Shown: positions 37,668-47,212, counted from the first letter of the stretch. The stretch: 64,000 nt of DNA from an uncultured Polaribacter sp. (GCF_947501385.1 NZ_CANMVP010000012.1:62001-126000), one strand, 5' to 3'. The notes: a model not told the origin generated them from the sequence alone. A program made the numbers and translations.

Positions 37668-38636
37668 TTAGCAACATCCACCGCCATCATAATGAAAAGT
37701 AGATGCTGAAAAGAAAATATCATCTCGACCTAAAGATTGCAGAGCTGCAGCAGTTTTGTCACAAATTGCTAATGGCTGATTTTTTAATAAAGTATGTCCT
37801 AAGCCATCATCAAAATAAGCTGCATCACCATAATAAATAGCCGCTTTTCCTGTAAAAATACAAGGACCATCTTCTGGCATTGGATCTTTAATTGCAGCTA
37901 CCTCAATAGACTCGATATAAATTAATTCATCTGTTGGATAGTTTTTTGGGTCTAAAATTCTGTATGGTTTTCTAGCTCGAATCTCAATGGTTCCAAAGCC
38001 AGCATCTGTTAGCGCTTTTACGTAATCAGCAATAGTTAAACTACCACTTAGACACAAGGCACGCAAACGTTCGTCATTTCTTAATTCGTCATTCATCGGT
38101 TGTTCGCAAGTTGGGTCACTCATCACCAAGCGTCCATGAGGTTTTAAAACTCTGTGCATTTCTTCAATTGCTTTTTTTAAATCATCTGACTTAAAGATAT
38201 TGAACAAACAATTCTGGGCAGCAACATCAATAGAATTATCTTCAACAGGTAAATCCATCGCATCACCTTTACGTAAATCTACGAAGTCACTTTTAAACCA
38301 ATCGTTTTGTGCTTCTGCTATTTTGAAATTTTTTCGAGAAGCTTCTAACATTTCATCCACAACATCTAAACCAATAACGCCTCCTTTGTTTCTGTTAAAA
38401 TAGGCAAATTGGAGTAATTCCATACCGCCACCAACACCTACATATAGCATTTTAGGGTTGTTCGTTAAATCTCTTGCATGTACTGTTGAACCACAACCAT
38501 AGTTCATTTCTTGCATAATTCTTGGGATTTTTAAGCCTGGTAATTCCCAAATAGGATTTGTAGTACAGCAAAGTCCAACATCTGGGGTTAAAGCTGCTTC
38601 TTTATATACATTGTGTGTGGTTTCTAAATAACTCAT
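37668..38636 (-). CDS. arsM: arsenosugar-type arsenite methyltransferase
   Basis: A 322-residue SAM methyltransferase. The SAM motif is YVGVGGGMELLQ (65-76) followed by GLDVVDEML. Cysteines able to bind As(III) are Cys23, Cys24, Cys48, Cys143 and Cys177, and the C-terminus ends GGGCC. It would convert arsenite stepwise to dimethylarsinous acid. The ATG at 38636 (MSYLETTH) is preferred over an in-frame ATG 33 bases upstream encoding a Lys-rich run next to a repeat. Immediately downstream of arsS. Confidence 0.9.
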   Translation of the reverse strand: MSYLETTHNVYKEAALTPDVGLCCTTNPIWELPGLKIPRIMQEMNYGCGSTVHARDLTNNPKMLYVGVGGGMELLQFAYFNRNKGGVIGLDVVDEMLEASRKNFKIAEAQNDWFKSDFVDLRKGDAMDLPVEDNSIDVAAQNCLFNIFKSDDLKKAIEEMHRVLKPHGRLVMSDPTCEQPMNDELRNDERLRALCLSGSLTIADYVKALTDAGFGTIEIRARKPYRILDPKNYPTDELIYIESIEVAAIKDPMPEDGPCIFTGKAAIYYGDAAYFDDGLGHTLLKNQPLAICDKTAAALQSLGRDDIFFSASTFHYDGGGCC

Positions 38637-38653
38637 TTTATTTTTTTGTTTTT

Positions 38654-38746
38654 TCCTGCAAGGTTTCAAAAACCTTGTAGGTATTTTGTTTTATTCTAAT
38701 TTTATACCTAGAAGGAATCCTCATTCTTCGGAAATACCTTGCAGGA
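38654..38746. repeat. TCCTGCAAGGT repeat, copy 1
   Basis: Perfect 11-bp inverted repeat TCCTGCAAGGT (38654-38664) and ACCTTGCAGGA (38736-38746), with an inner AACCTTGTAGGTAT. The same element is at 47714-47792. Here it separates arsS from arsM. A further hairpin, TTCCCC-TTTGGGGAA, lies near 38793-38810. Confidence 0.75.
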
Positions 38747-38838
38747 ATAAATTGCAATGGGCTTAAGCTCGTTACAATTTATTTTACCAAACTTGCTCAA
38801 CTTTCCCCTTTGGGGAAATGTCTGAATGACCATGGGGC

Positions 38839-39894
38839 TTATGCAACAACGCCTTGACAACTACTTCCTGCCCCCGCAGTGCAACCATAACAATGTTGAT
38901 TGATAATAATGTTTCTGTCTTGTAGCAATTCTTCGTTATAATCTTTAATGTGTTTTACTTTACTAGCTACTTTTAAATTTAACATTTGGTTAAAATCACA
39001 ATCAAATAACCAACCGTCCCAACTTATAGACAAAGTATTTGTACACATTACATTTTTTACAGCAGTAGGGTTGTAAGCATCTACCAAAGAAATCATATAA
39101 TCTTCATAATTTTCTGAAGCAATCAAATAATCTAAAAAACGACTAATAGGTAAATTGGTAATGGCAAAAAGGCTATGAAAATCAATATCAAACTCATCTT
39201 TCAAAGCTTTTTTGAAATCATTTTCTAAAGCTTGTTGGTCACCAGGTAAAAATGCTCCTGAAGGATTGTACACCAAATCTAATTTTAAATCAGAGCCTGC
39301 TAATCCGTAACCAACAGCGTTTAATTCTTGCAGAGCTTTTATCGATTTATCGAAAACTCCATCTCCACGTTGTTTGTCGGTTTTTCCGCGCGTCCAATGT
39401 GGCATAGAAGAAACTACGTGTACATTGTGTTTTTTGAAGAATTGGGGTAAATCGTAATATTTTTTATTCGCTCTGATAATTGTTAAATTAGAACGTACAA
39501 TAAAGTCTTTAATTCCTGCTTTAGATGCTTCTTCTACAAACCATCTAAAATTAGGATTCATCTCTGGTGCGCCACCCGTTAAATCTAAGGTATGTGCTTT
39601 TGTCTTTTGAATGACTTCTAAACACTGCTTCATGGTGTCTAAAGTCATAATTTCTTTTCTGTCTGGACCCGCATCTACATGACAATGTTCGCAAACTTGG
39701 TTACACATATATCCTAAATTTATCTGTAGAATTTCTAATTTTTTAGGACGCAAAGGAAACTGATTTGTCTCTTTAATTTTTGCTGCAAACGTTGGTAATT
39801 CACCATCAGCGAAAATGCCATTGGAAAGAATTTCCATTTGACGAGATGTATTTGCAATGTCGTTATTTCTTGCTTTTAATGATTTTGTAGCCAT
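38839..39894 (-). CDS. arsS: arsenosugar biosynthesis radical SAM protein
   Basis: A 351-residue radical SAM enzyme of the rSAM/Cys-rich (selenodomain) group. The cluster motif C-x3-C-x2-C is Cys64, Cys68, Cys71 (GYMCNQVCEHC) and the auxiliary Cys-rich C-terminus has Cys335, Cys338 and Cys346 (HCYGCTAGAGSSC). ArsS attaches the 5'-deoxyadenosyl group of SAM to dimethylarsenite, giving the adenosyl arsenical precursor of arsenosugars. Central gene of the cluster. Confidence 0.92.
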   Translation of the reverse strand: MATKSLKARNNDIANTSRQMEILSNGIFADGELPTFAAKIKETNQFPLRPKKLEILQINLGYMCNQVCEHCHVDAGPDRKEIMTLDTMKQCLEVIQKTKAHTLDLTGGAPEMNPNFRWFVEEASKAGIKDFIVRSNLTIIRANKKYYDLPQFFKKHNVHVVSSMPHWTRGKTDKQRGDGVFDKSIKALQELNAVGYGLAGSDLKLDLVYNPSGAFLPGDQQALENDFKKALKDEFDIDFHSLFAITNLPISRFLDYLIASENYEDYMISLVDAYNPTAVKNVMCTNTLSISWDGWLFDCDFNQMLNLKVASKVKHIKDYNEELLQDRNIIINQHCYGCTAGAGSSCQGVVA

Positions 39895-40019
39895 ATATGC
39901 TGAACTTGCTAATGCTGATCCTATTTCAGCTTCTTTTTAATTAGTACTTTAAAATATGCTTAGTATTTAGAAAAAAATGATGCTTTTGGTTTTTTTGTAA
40001 ATTCATTTTGGCTAACGAA

Positions 40020-40040
40020 TGTCACACTGAGCTTGTCGAA
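40020..40040. repeat. half element of the GAGCTTGTCGAA family
   Basis: TGTCACACTGAGCTTGTCGA plus A: one arm of the palindrome seen whole at 2684-2741 and 50091-50145. The second arm is missing. Confidence 0.5.
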
Positions 40041-40081
40041 GTGTTTTGTAAACTTTAAAATCTTAGTTAAACCTATTTTTT

Positions 40082-40151
40082 AGATTCCAACTTTCGTTGG
40101 GATAAGCAACCTCTAAAATTTTTGCGAAAAGCAAAAATTAGAGTCTGCTTA
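40082..40151 (-). repeat. stop-codon-supplying repeat, copy 1
   Basis: Read on the minus strand it starts with TAAGCAGA, whose TAA is the stop codon of the CMD-peroxidase gene, then a hairpin (CTCTAATTTTTGC/GCAAAAATTTTAGAG), then GCTTATCCCAACGAAAGTTG and GAATCTA. The same architecture follows icmF at 55217-55285. Confidence 0.6.
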
Positions 40152-40484
40152 CATTTCCAATTTATTCACTTTATTCATCATTTGAACTCCATGCACTAAA
40201 GTGGCGCCACTTTTTATAGCTGCACCCACATGAATCGCTTCCATCATTTGTTCTTTGGTAATACCTCTTTGTAAACCATCTTTTGTATACGCATCTATAC
40301 AATAAGGGCACTGTTCTGTATGGGCAACTGCCAACGCAATTAAAGACTTTTCTCGGGCCGTTAAAGCACCTTCTTCAAATACTTTTCCATAATAATCGAA
40401 AAACTTATTGCCAAGATCTTCGCTCCATTCAGTAATTTTTCCGAATTTTCTTAAATCGTTAGCATCGTAATAATTTTTAGACAT
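40149..40484 (-). CDS. carboxymuconolactone decarboxylase/peroxidase-like protein of the arsenosugar system
   Basis: A 111-residue AhpD-like helical protein. The redox pair is Cys59 and Cys62 in EQCPYCIDAYTK, followed by the MEAIHVGAAIKSG block. It matches the group described as peroxidase-like, rSAM/selenodomain-associated. It may supply or remove reducing equivalents or handle arsenic thiols. It precedes arsS in the cluster. The stop codon is contributed by a repeat that starts TAAGCAGA. Confidence 0.88.
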   Translation of the reverse strand: MSKNYYDANDLRKFGKITEWSEDLGNKFFDYYGKVFEEGALTAREKSLIALAVAHTEQCPYCIDAYTKDGLQRGITKEQMMEAIHVGAAIKSGATLVHGVQMMNKVNKLEM

Positions 40485-40523
40485 GCATCTTATTTTTATT
40501 ATTAAAATCGAAAGATAAAAAAA

Positions 40524-41234
40524 TTATTTTCCGTTTAAAGACCAATCGTATTTTAAATAATTTGTTCTTGCTTTTTTGTTGATCTCTGTTTCAGAATATT
40601 TGTTTAAATATTCTATTAGAGAACCATTTTTAGTAAAATCTTCTTTAAACCAATCAAAAATTGAAGAGACTTGAACTTTCTTGTTAGAAATTTTATTTCT
40701 AGAAGTATCGTTGATGAATTCTTTCATTAATTTTTCTAATGAAGCGTCTACGTTTTCTTCTGTAAAAGCCATATTTCCTAATTTTGGACAAGAAACAGAG
40801 GCGCAATTTACACCTACGTGAATTCTTGGGTCAAATAATTTTTTACGCAAAATTTCATGCTCTATATGATCTAAGGTGTATGTTTGTCCGCCCACTTTAG
40901 CAAACGGAATTTTCCAAGCGGTTTTGCCACTTTCTTTGATGTTCATGATACTTTTTAGTGGATAATTTTCTAAAATGAGTTTGATGGTATATGCATTGTA
41001 AGCATTTATCCAAAAAGCTTTTTGTTTATTATCTGACCAAGAATTTGCCGGAGATGTTTTTTCTAAATAAGAGATGTACGTATCTAAATTCGCTTCATCA
41101 GCTTTAAAGGATTTGTAATCTACAATTCCGTCTTCCGTAACATGCTTTTGTAGTAAATCGTTAAATATTGAGGTTTGCGCATGTACTTGTGAGAAAGTAA
41201 AAAGTGTAATGGATAGTAACAGTATTTTTTTCAT
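40524..41234 (-). CDS. exported DUF547 protein
   Basis: A 236-residue protein with a signal peptide (1-19, ending VHAQ) and a DUF547 domain (about 60-200). Landmarks are FWINAYNAYTIKLIL, LDHIEHEILRKKLFDPRIHVGVNCAS split into its usual blocks, and a conserved Cys pair in NCASVSCPKL. Function unknown, but it commonly travels with the arsenosugar genes in flavobacteria (from memory, not checked). First gene of the minus-strand cluster. Confidence 0.85.
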   Translation of the reverse strand: MKKILLLSITLFTFSQVHAQTSIFNDLLQKHVTEDGIVDYKSFKADEANLDTYISYLEKTSPANSWSDNKQKAFWINAYNAYTIKLILENYPLKSIMNIKESGKTAWKIPFAKVGGQTYTLDHIEHEILRKKLFDPRIHVGVNCASVSCPKLGNMAFTEENVDASLEKLMKEFINDTSRNKISNKKVQVSSIFDWFKEDFTKNGSLIEYLNKYSETEINKKARTNYLKYDWSLNGK

Positions 41235-42147
41235 TGGATGTTTTTTCTTAATGATGTAGACGAAATCTTTTTTAATTGATTACAATAATTAGTTTAAAAT
41301 TATTAAATGTGTATCTATTTTATATTTGCTGCTTATTAAGTTTAGCCTTTCTTGAATTCTCGGGAGAAATGGCATCCTTTTTTTATTTTAAAAAAATATA
41401 TAATAGGAAACAGTTGACCTACCTGCAGCAGCTACTATGCACCCGCATCTTTTGCTATGTTAATTCCTTTGTTATATAGAAGCCTGTCTAAACCTCTTTT
41501 TTAAATTACTACACTTTACGGTTCTTAAGAATCATACTCTTTCCAGGTTTCTAAGGGATCGATAAACCAAGCCACCCAACCACTTTCTAAATCTACTTGT
41601 TATATTTTAAAGCCCTGTTTTTTAGTAATCTAAACAGTTTTTATATATACCATTGTACACTATAACATTCTACTTATGGTTAAAAGGTTTTGATAGCTCT
41701 CCACTTTATGAGTAGTAAATAATTTTCAATGAATCGCATGTAAACTAGCTGTAGCCTCTTTTACAGAAATACAAATTACCTCTAAAGATTCGGGATAGTC
41801 TTTATTTTTTTAAATTTGATGGACACTTAATGGAGTATAAAGTAAAGCGTAGTTCTATTTCTGCTTATCTTTTGTATTGATGCTTTCTACTGTCGGTAGG
41901 AAGTGTAATGGTATCACTTATTGCTATAGGTTCAGCTTCTACACTTTTGTAAAGATTTTCTCTATTTATTAGCTTTCTAGTGGTTCTAAGGCGTACAGGT
42001 AAATGATACTTTTGATCTGGAATCAAAACAAATCGTTCATAAATCAATTTAATAAATACTTACGGGTACACAATAGCTACCAAAAAAAGCGCATAACTGA
42101 AGAATCTTATATTTTTCAATTCGTTTCTGGTTGTACATGACAAAATT
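41235..42147. pseudogene. gene-free, apparently decayed region
   Basis: There is no intact gene in these 913 bases. On the minus strand a 60-codon open stretch (41865-42047; RKLINRENLYKSVEAEP) and a 24-codon stretch ending at 41525 (VDLESGWVAWFIDPLETWKE) read like protein but are separated by stops and frameshifts. This looks like the remains of one or two genes. I cannot name them. A dispersed repeat lies at 41354-41384. Confidence 0.4.
41354..41384 (-). repeat. AAAGGATG..TTCTCCCGA repeat, copy 1
   Basis: On the minus strand AAAAGGATGCCATTTCTCCC then GAGAATTCAAG. It matches 47030-47060 and 55001-55032 on the plus strand. Confidence 0.6.
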
Positions 42148-42609
42148 TTAATCAAAATGAGCAATATTTTCTCTAACATAATGTAAAGTGAGTTGTAGAA
42201 TATCGTCTTCATATTTTTCAAACTGAAGGTCTAAATCGTCCCATAAATCGATATTAGATTCCTTTTCCATTAAAATTTGTTGACGTATTCTTAAATTTTT
42301 TGGAACAGGAATTTCTGGAAATAAAAAAATGGCTTCCGTTAAAAGATCCACCGTTTTTTTTGCTTTTATAGCGAGGTAGGCTTGAAAAATTTCATGGGTA
42401 AACTGACCAGAAGATTTAAAGAAGAATTGAATAAAGCCACCTTCAGTTACATGTTGCTCTAATACATCGATGTATATAAACGTTTTTTCATATTCATTTA
42501 ATTGATCAAAATTATCTTTTTCTTGAATTTTCTTTCCAATAATTTCTCCAATTCTGGTAATTTTTTCGGCATCATTGTTTAAAAGCAATGCTATTTCTGT
42601 CGAGGTCAT
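42148..42609 (-). CDS. DMP19-family (DUF4375) protein
   Basis: A 153-residue soluble protein with the DMP19 pattern, including YIDVLEQHVTEGGFIQFFF (about 47-65) and an acidic C-terminal helix region. DMP19-type folds have been described as DNA-mimic or protein-binding, but the role of bacterial members is unknown. Its ATG overlaps the stop of the DUF4174 gene (ATGA), so the two are co-translated. Confidence 0.75.
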   Translation of the reverse strand: MTSTEIALLLNNDAEKITRIGEIIGKKIQEKDNFDQLNEYEKTFIYIDVLEQHVTEGGFIQFFFKSSGQFTHEIFQAYLAIKAKKTVDLLTEAIFLFPEIPVPKNLRIRQQILMEKESNIDLWDDLDLQFEKYEDDILQLTLHYVRENIAHFD

Positions 42610-43025
42610 TTTTTATTTTTTATAAGTTCTCTTTTTCGCATCGGCATTCCGTCTATAATTGCAAATAATTTTTTTGCAGATAAAATTTCGGTTTGAGATA
42701 GTTTTATTCCACCGTCTAAGCCAGTTAAAATAATTTTAAAAGGATTTTTTTTAGCGTTAAATTTTGAATATAATTTCGATGACAAAATCCAATTTTCATC
42801 AAAATTAAAAGAATAACTTTTTTCAATGATTTGGTAAATAACTAATTTTCTATCTATTAATTCTGATGATTTATCTTTTAAAACCTGAACTTGATTTTGA
42901 AATTCAGAAGTATTTTTATTATCAGATATTATTAAAATGACACGATTTTCCCATTGATGTTTTTTGATATTTTGACCAAAAGAAAATAGCGAGAAAAACA
43001 TAAAAAAAATTAGAATTGCTTTCAT
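42606..43025 (-). CDS. exported DUF4174 protein
   Basis: A 139-residue protein with signal peptide (1-17, ending FSFG) and a thioredoxin-like DUF4174 domain. The characteristic end is TGLDGGIKLSQTE...AIIDGMPMRKRE. No CxxC motif is present, so it is not a redox thioredoxin. First gene of a two-gene unit with DMP19. Confidence 0.82.
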   Translation of the reverse strand: MKAILIFFMFFSLFSFGQNIKKHQWENRVILIISDNKNTSEFQNQVQVLKDKSSELIDRKLVIYQIIEKSYSFNFDENWILSSKLYSKFNAKKNPFKIILTGLDGGIKLSQTEILSAKKLFAIIDGMPMRKRELIKNKK

Positions 43026-43078
43026 AAAAAAAATAAGGTCTCAATAAATATTTATCGAAACCTTCTTATGTTTAAAAT

Positions 43079-44899
43079 TTATTCAACAGACTTTTTAAAA
43101 GTATTTTTACCACCAACAACAGGAATTGTAATGCTAGTTCCGGATAAATCTACCGTTAATTCCGTTCCTGGTTTTGGTAATAAAGTATATTCAGAATCAC
43201 TAGAAAAAATCATCAAACCAATTTGTTGTCCTTTTTTTATGATTTGATCATCGGGTTGCAATTCAAATGTCATTTCATAGAATTTACCAACTTTTAAAGG
43301 AGCACCTTTAGTTAACGACTTGTAATTTTGTAAATCTGCCCAACCGCGTGTGATAATATTATCGGTAATTTTTGCTCTTCTGCTAGAATTCCAAGGTAGT
43401 GATACTAAGTAAACAGATAGATTTACAGCTGTCTTAGAACTTGCTGCTTTTATGGTAATTGTAGCAACTCCAGAAATGTGTACATCTTCTTTTAAAATAG
43501 GAGTTACATATAATAAACGATGGTTTGTATAATCTGCTTTTGCCAAAGCTTCCGAAGAAAAAGAATAATTATCTACCAACGTTTCTTTTCCTTTTGACGC
43601 CGAATTATCAACGTTTAGACTTCCTACACCTGGCGCACCAGCACCTAGATAAAAAGTAACGTTTTCTGCTTCAGGATTTGGGTATGCTGCATAAGCTGTT
43701 GGTTCTTCTCTTTTGTCATTTTCTCTAACAATCCAAGCTTTTGCATCGTTTTCAACATTATTTTTAATGCCATGTAAATAACGCGTAAACCAACGATTCA
43801 TCATTTTCATTGGCGGTGGTCCACCATGTCCGTTTTGATGATAATAAATTTGAGTTGGCAAGCCCATTTCTGATGCTTTTTTATAAATTCGATAACTGTG
43901 TTCTGGCATCACATTCCAATCGTTGAAACCATGAGACATTAAAAGTGCCGCTTTCATTGGTTTTATATCATTTAAATAATCTCTTCCTGCCCAAAAATCA
44001 TTGTAATCTCCTGAAGCTCTGTCCATACCATTTGCCATTTCAGTATCTCTGACAATTTTGTTGTTTCTGGGTCTATTTTCTTCTTTTCCACTGTGGATAA
44101 AATCGTACAAAACATCAATATCTTCACCTAAATATCCTCCAGGAGAACGCACTAAGCCATTAGAACGATAATAATGATAATAAGAAGTATTTGGTGCCAC
44201 AGGAATAATGGCTTCCAAACCTTCAACGCCAGTTGTAGCTGCGGCTAAAGGAATTGTTCCGTTGTACGAAGTTCCTGTCATTCCTACTTTTCCGGTAGAC
44301 CAAAAAGCAGCAACTGTTTCATTTCCTTCTCTTGAAGCATATCCTTTTGCACGACCATTTAACCAGTCTATAACAGCCTTTGGCGCTAAAGATTCATTAT
44401 CGCCACCAACGGTTGGTGCACCATCAGACAAGCCCGTTCCTGGTGATGAAGAATGCACCACAATATAGCCTCTTGGTACCCAAGTTTTAATTTGTGAATT
44501 TGAAATAATTGGTCGTTTTCCTCTTCTAACAACTTCTACTTTGGTTCTTGGTTTTTCTTTTGCACCAATCTCATGTTTTACTTCCCAAAATAAACCCGGA
44601 GCGTTTCCTGCAGTTCCTGCGTAATACGGACTCGATTCATACACAACAGGCAGTTTTAAACCCTCTGAATCTGTTTGTTCAGGTCTCGTAACAGCTACAT
44701 GAACTCTGTCTAATTTTCCATCTCCGTCAGAATCAAAAGTAGTTTCTACCCACAAATCATGACGAATCCATTTTTCTGGATTGTTAAATGCTGCTACAAT
44801 TTGTGCTTCTCCATCTTTAAAAATTGGTGTAGCTTTTTCTTGTGCTTGCAAAGAATATGCTATAAGAAATAATAGGATAAATTGGAATTTATTTTTCAT
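43079..44899 (-). CDS. CocE/NonD-family (X-Pro dipeptidyl-peptidase-like) hydrolase, exported
   Basis: A 606-residue serine hydrolase with signal peptide (1-19, ending SLQA). The alpha/beta-hydrolase domain carries the nucleophile in GMTGTSYNGT, and the C-terminal jelly-roll domain follows (about 430-600). It resembles PepX/CocE esterases that act on acyl esters or X-Pro peptides. It lies 10 bases after a second, lipidated paralogue, an evident tandem pair. Confidence 0.88.
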   Translation of the reverse strand: MKNKFQFILLFLIAYSLQAQEKATPIFKDGEAQIVAAFNNPEKWIRHDLWVETTFDSDGDGKLDRVHVAVTRPEQTDSEGLKLPVVYESSPYYAGTAGNAPGLFWEVKHEIGAKEKPRTKVEVVRRGKRPIISNSQIKTWVPRGYIVVHSSSPGTGLSDGAPTVGGDNESLAPKAVIDWLNGRAKGYASREGNETVAAFWSTGKVGMTGTSYNGTIPLAAATTGVEGLEAIIPVAPNTSYYHYYRSNGLVRSPGGYLGEDIDVLYDFIHSGKEENRPRNNKIVRDTEMANGMDRASGDYNDFWAGRDYLNDIKPMKAALLMSHGFNDWNVMPEHSYRIYKKASEMGLPTQIYYHQNGHGGPPPMKMMNRWFTRYLHGIKNNVENDAKAWIVRENDKREEPTAYAAYPNPEAENVTFYLGAGAPGVGSLNVDNSASKGKETLVDNYSFSSEALAKADYTNHRLLYVTPILKEDVHISGVATITIKAASSKTAVNLSVYLVSLPWNSSRRAKITDNIITRGWADLQNYKSLTKGAPLKVGKFYEMTFELQPDDQIIKKGQQIGLMIFSSDSEYTLLPKPGTELTVDLSGTSITIPVVGGKNTFKKSVE

Positions 44900-44909
44900 G
44901 TTAATTGCT

Positions 44910-46823
44910 TTATTTTAGAACTGAAAATTGGATGGATGAATCTGTAAAAACAGTATGTGTTTGTGTTTTAAAGTCTTTTTCATCTGCTTTGTAAATATTC
45001 TCTACATAGGTCTGCGGATTCAAATCGATTAAAGGAAACCAAGTACTTTGCACTTGAATTTGTAATTTATGTCCTTTTTTAAAGGTGTGAAAAACATCTT
45101 GTAGTTTGATATTTACGTCGGTTTTTTTATTGGGAATAAAAGGTTCTGGAAACTCAAAGCTATTTCTAAATCGTCCACGCATCACTTCACTTCTAACCAT
45201 TAGATGATAATTACTCATTTTTAAATGGTCTTGTAATTTGTCATTATTTTCTTCTGCGTCAGAAGGATGTACGTCAATTACTTTTACAATCCAATCTGCT
45301 GCAGTTCCTGTAGTTGCCACTTTTAATTTGGCTACAATATCTCCAGCTAAGGTATAATCTTCGGTTAAAATATCGGTTTCAAAAACCAATACATCGGGTC
45401 TTCTTGCCGCAAAACGTTGGTCGTCTGTCATATACTTTCTGGGTGTAAAAACCGTTTTAATATCTTCAGAATAGGGCACAGGACGTTTGATATCGCTTAT
45501 AAAATTTATTTTTTCTGTTGATTTTTTATCCGCAGTTAGTTCTTGATTTTTAGATAAAAACCAATCTTCTTTTACCACATTTTCGGGAGGCCAAGCATCA
45601 TAGGATTTCCATGCTAGTTTTCCAGAATCGAAAACATAAGCTTCTGGCAAACCAGAATTATGATCTGCTTTTCCTTTTAAGAAGTGATTGAAAAACTTAG
45701 TTTCAACATTTGTTTGAAATTTTAGTGAAATAGAATCTCCAAAATAATAATTTCCAACAGCATTTCTCACTCCAGAACTTGCCCAACGACCATGATCCCA
45801 AGGTCCGAAAACCATTGTGTTGTAATTGTCTTTACCCTGTTTTTCAATTGCTTTATAAGTTTCTAAAGGACCATATAAATCCTCGGCATCAAACCAACCA
45901 CCCACAATCATTGTGGCTACGGTAGATGGAACTTTATCTAAATGCTGAATAATTCCTTTGCTTTTCCAAACAGCATCATAATTAGGATGCTCTGTAATTT
46001 CTTTCCAGAAATAATCATCTATTTTGTCTTTCTTTTCTGTATTGGTAACATCTAATTTATCATACTGAAAATATTCGTTGAGGTTTTTTAAAGGTCCTTT
46101 GTCTAAGAAAAATTGATATTGATCTTGTGAATTCATTTTCGGAAAAGAATACCAAGCAGTATCTGTTGGTGTGTCTTTATAGGTTCCGAACAAAGAAATG
46201 GCTCTAAAATAACTCAATAAAAAGGCACCATTATGATGAAAATCATCAAAGAAAAAATCACCAATACAGGCTTGTGGAGAAGCTGCTTTTAATGCAGGAT
46301 GCGCATCAATGGTAGAAACGGTTGCGTAATGCCCAGGATATGAAATTCCCCAAGTACCTACATTTCCATTATTATTTTCTACGTTTTTTACGAGCCAATC
46401 AATGGTATCATAAGTATCCGAAACTTCATCAGATTGATTTTTCTTTTTATTGGGAATGTACGCGCGCATATTATCGTACACACCTTCGCTCATCCAGCGC
46501 CCACGAACATCTTGATACACTACAATGTTCCCTTCTTTCATTAAATGCACATTAGGTCCAATTTTAGTTTTCATTCCTTCACCATAAGGCTTAGAACTAT
46601 ATGGAGTTCTTTGCATTAAGATAGGATATTCTTTAGAAGTATCTTTTGGAGAATAAATGGTGGTGTGGAGTTTTACACCATCTCTCATCGAAATAGTCAC
46701 TTCTTTCTTTGTGTAATTATCAGCAACAAAAGTACTTTTTTTTGGAGTTTCTTCTTTTTCAGTTTTGCTACAACTAGCAATGAATAAAAAACTAAAAATA
46801 GAAAGAATAAGATATTTTTTCAT
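44910..46823 (-). CDS. CocE/NonD-family hydrolase, lipoprotein
   Basis: A 637-residue paralogue of the downstream gene, with a lipoprotein signal (FLFIASCSK, Cys18). The nucleophile elbow is GTWGISYPGHY. The C-terminal X-Pro/CocE domain includes MRGRFRNSFEFPEPF. Likely cleaves peptide or acyl substrates at the cell surface, upstream of the periplasmic paralogue in the same operon. Confidence 0.88.
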   Translation of the reverse strand: MKKYLILSIFSFLFIASCSKTEKEETPKKSTFVADNYTKKEVTISMRDGVKLHTTIYSPKDTSKEYPILMQRTPYSSKPYGEGMKTKIGPNVHLMKEGNIVVYQDVRGRWMSEGVYDNMRAYIPNKKKNQSDEVSDTYDTIDWLVKNVENNNGNVGTWGISYPGHYATVSTIDAHPALKAASPQACIGDFFFDDFHHNGAFLLSYFRAISLFGTYKDTPTDTAWYSFPKMNSQDQYQFFLDKGPLKNLNEYFQYDKLDVTNTEKKDKIDDYFWKEITEHPNYDAVWKSKGIIQHLDKVPSTVATMIVGGWFDAEDLYGPLETYKAIEKQGKDNYNTMVFGPWDHGRWASSGVRNAVGNYYFGDSISLKFQTNVETKFFNHFLKGKADHNSGLPEAYVFDSGKLAWKSYDAWPPENVVKEDWFLSKNQELTADKKSTEKINFISDIKRPVPYSEDIKTVFTPRKYMTDDQRFAARRPDVLVFETDILTEDYTLAGDIVAKLKVATTGTAADWIVKVIDVHPSDAEENNDKLQDHLKMSNYHLMVRSEVMRGRFRNSFEFPEPFIPNKKTDVNIKLQDVFHTFKKGHKLQIQVQSTWFPLIDLNPQTYVENIYKADEKDFKTQTHTVFTDSSIQFSVLK

Positions 46824-46918
46824 TGTAAGGTTGGTTTATTTGAATGCTAAATTTACAAAACTAAAAAGAGTTGTTGAGAATTCTTTTGTTAAAATGAAAT
46901 GCGATTTTTTTCTGAAGC

Positions 46919-47159
46919 TATTTCCAGCTTTCTGTTCTCTCTCTTTTTGCTGAATTTATTTCAAGCATCTCGCTATGAAAACAAGCCATCTCATAATCTG
47001 TAACAGGTACTGAATAAAGTTTGGCATACAAAGGATGCCACTTCTCCCGAAATTCTGGGAATAGGCTAAACTTGTTTGCATAGTTTTATGATTTTCGAAT
47101 AGCAACAGTATTTTTAACAAAAAGGCAAGACTCTTCAGGTTTTTAAATCTGAAGAGTCT
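46919..47159. repeat. composite repeat region with hairpin
   Basis: It combines ATTTCCAGCTTTC (46920-46932), AAAGGATGCCACTTCTCCCG (47030-47049) and a perfect 11-bp hairpin AGACTCTTCAG/CTGAAGAGTCT (47128-47138, 47149-47159). The same three parts, in the same order, occur at about 54963-55129. With flanks it fills the 389-base gap between the CocE gene and the next plus-strand gene. Confidence 0.6.
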
Positions 47160-47212
47160 CTAAAATTTAATGATTTTAGCTGTTTTCATTCATAAATGCT
47201 AAATTTGTATGT

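Noticed and set aside
41276..41479. 67-codon plus-strand frame in the gap after DUF547
   Set aside because: It runs through a dispersed repeat (AFLEFSGEMASFF is encoded by it) and shows no promoter or family similarity.
47128..47159. Hairpin as a terminator
   Set aside because: No gene ends beside it on either strand and no strong T-run follows; it is better explained as part of the composite repeat.
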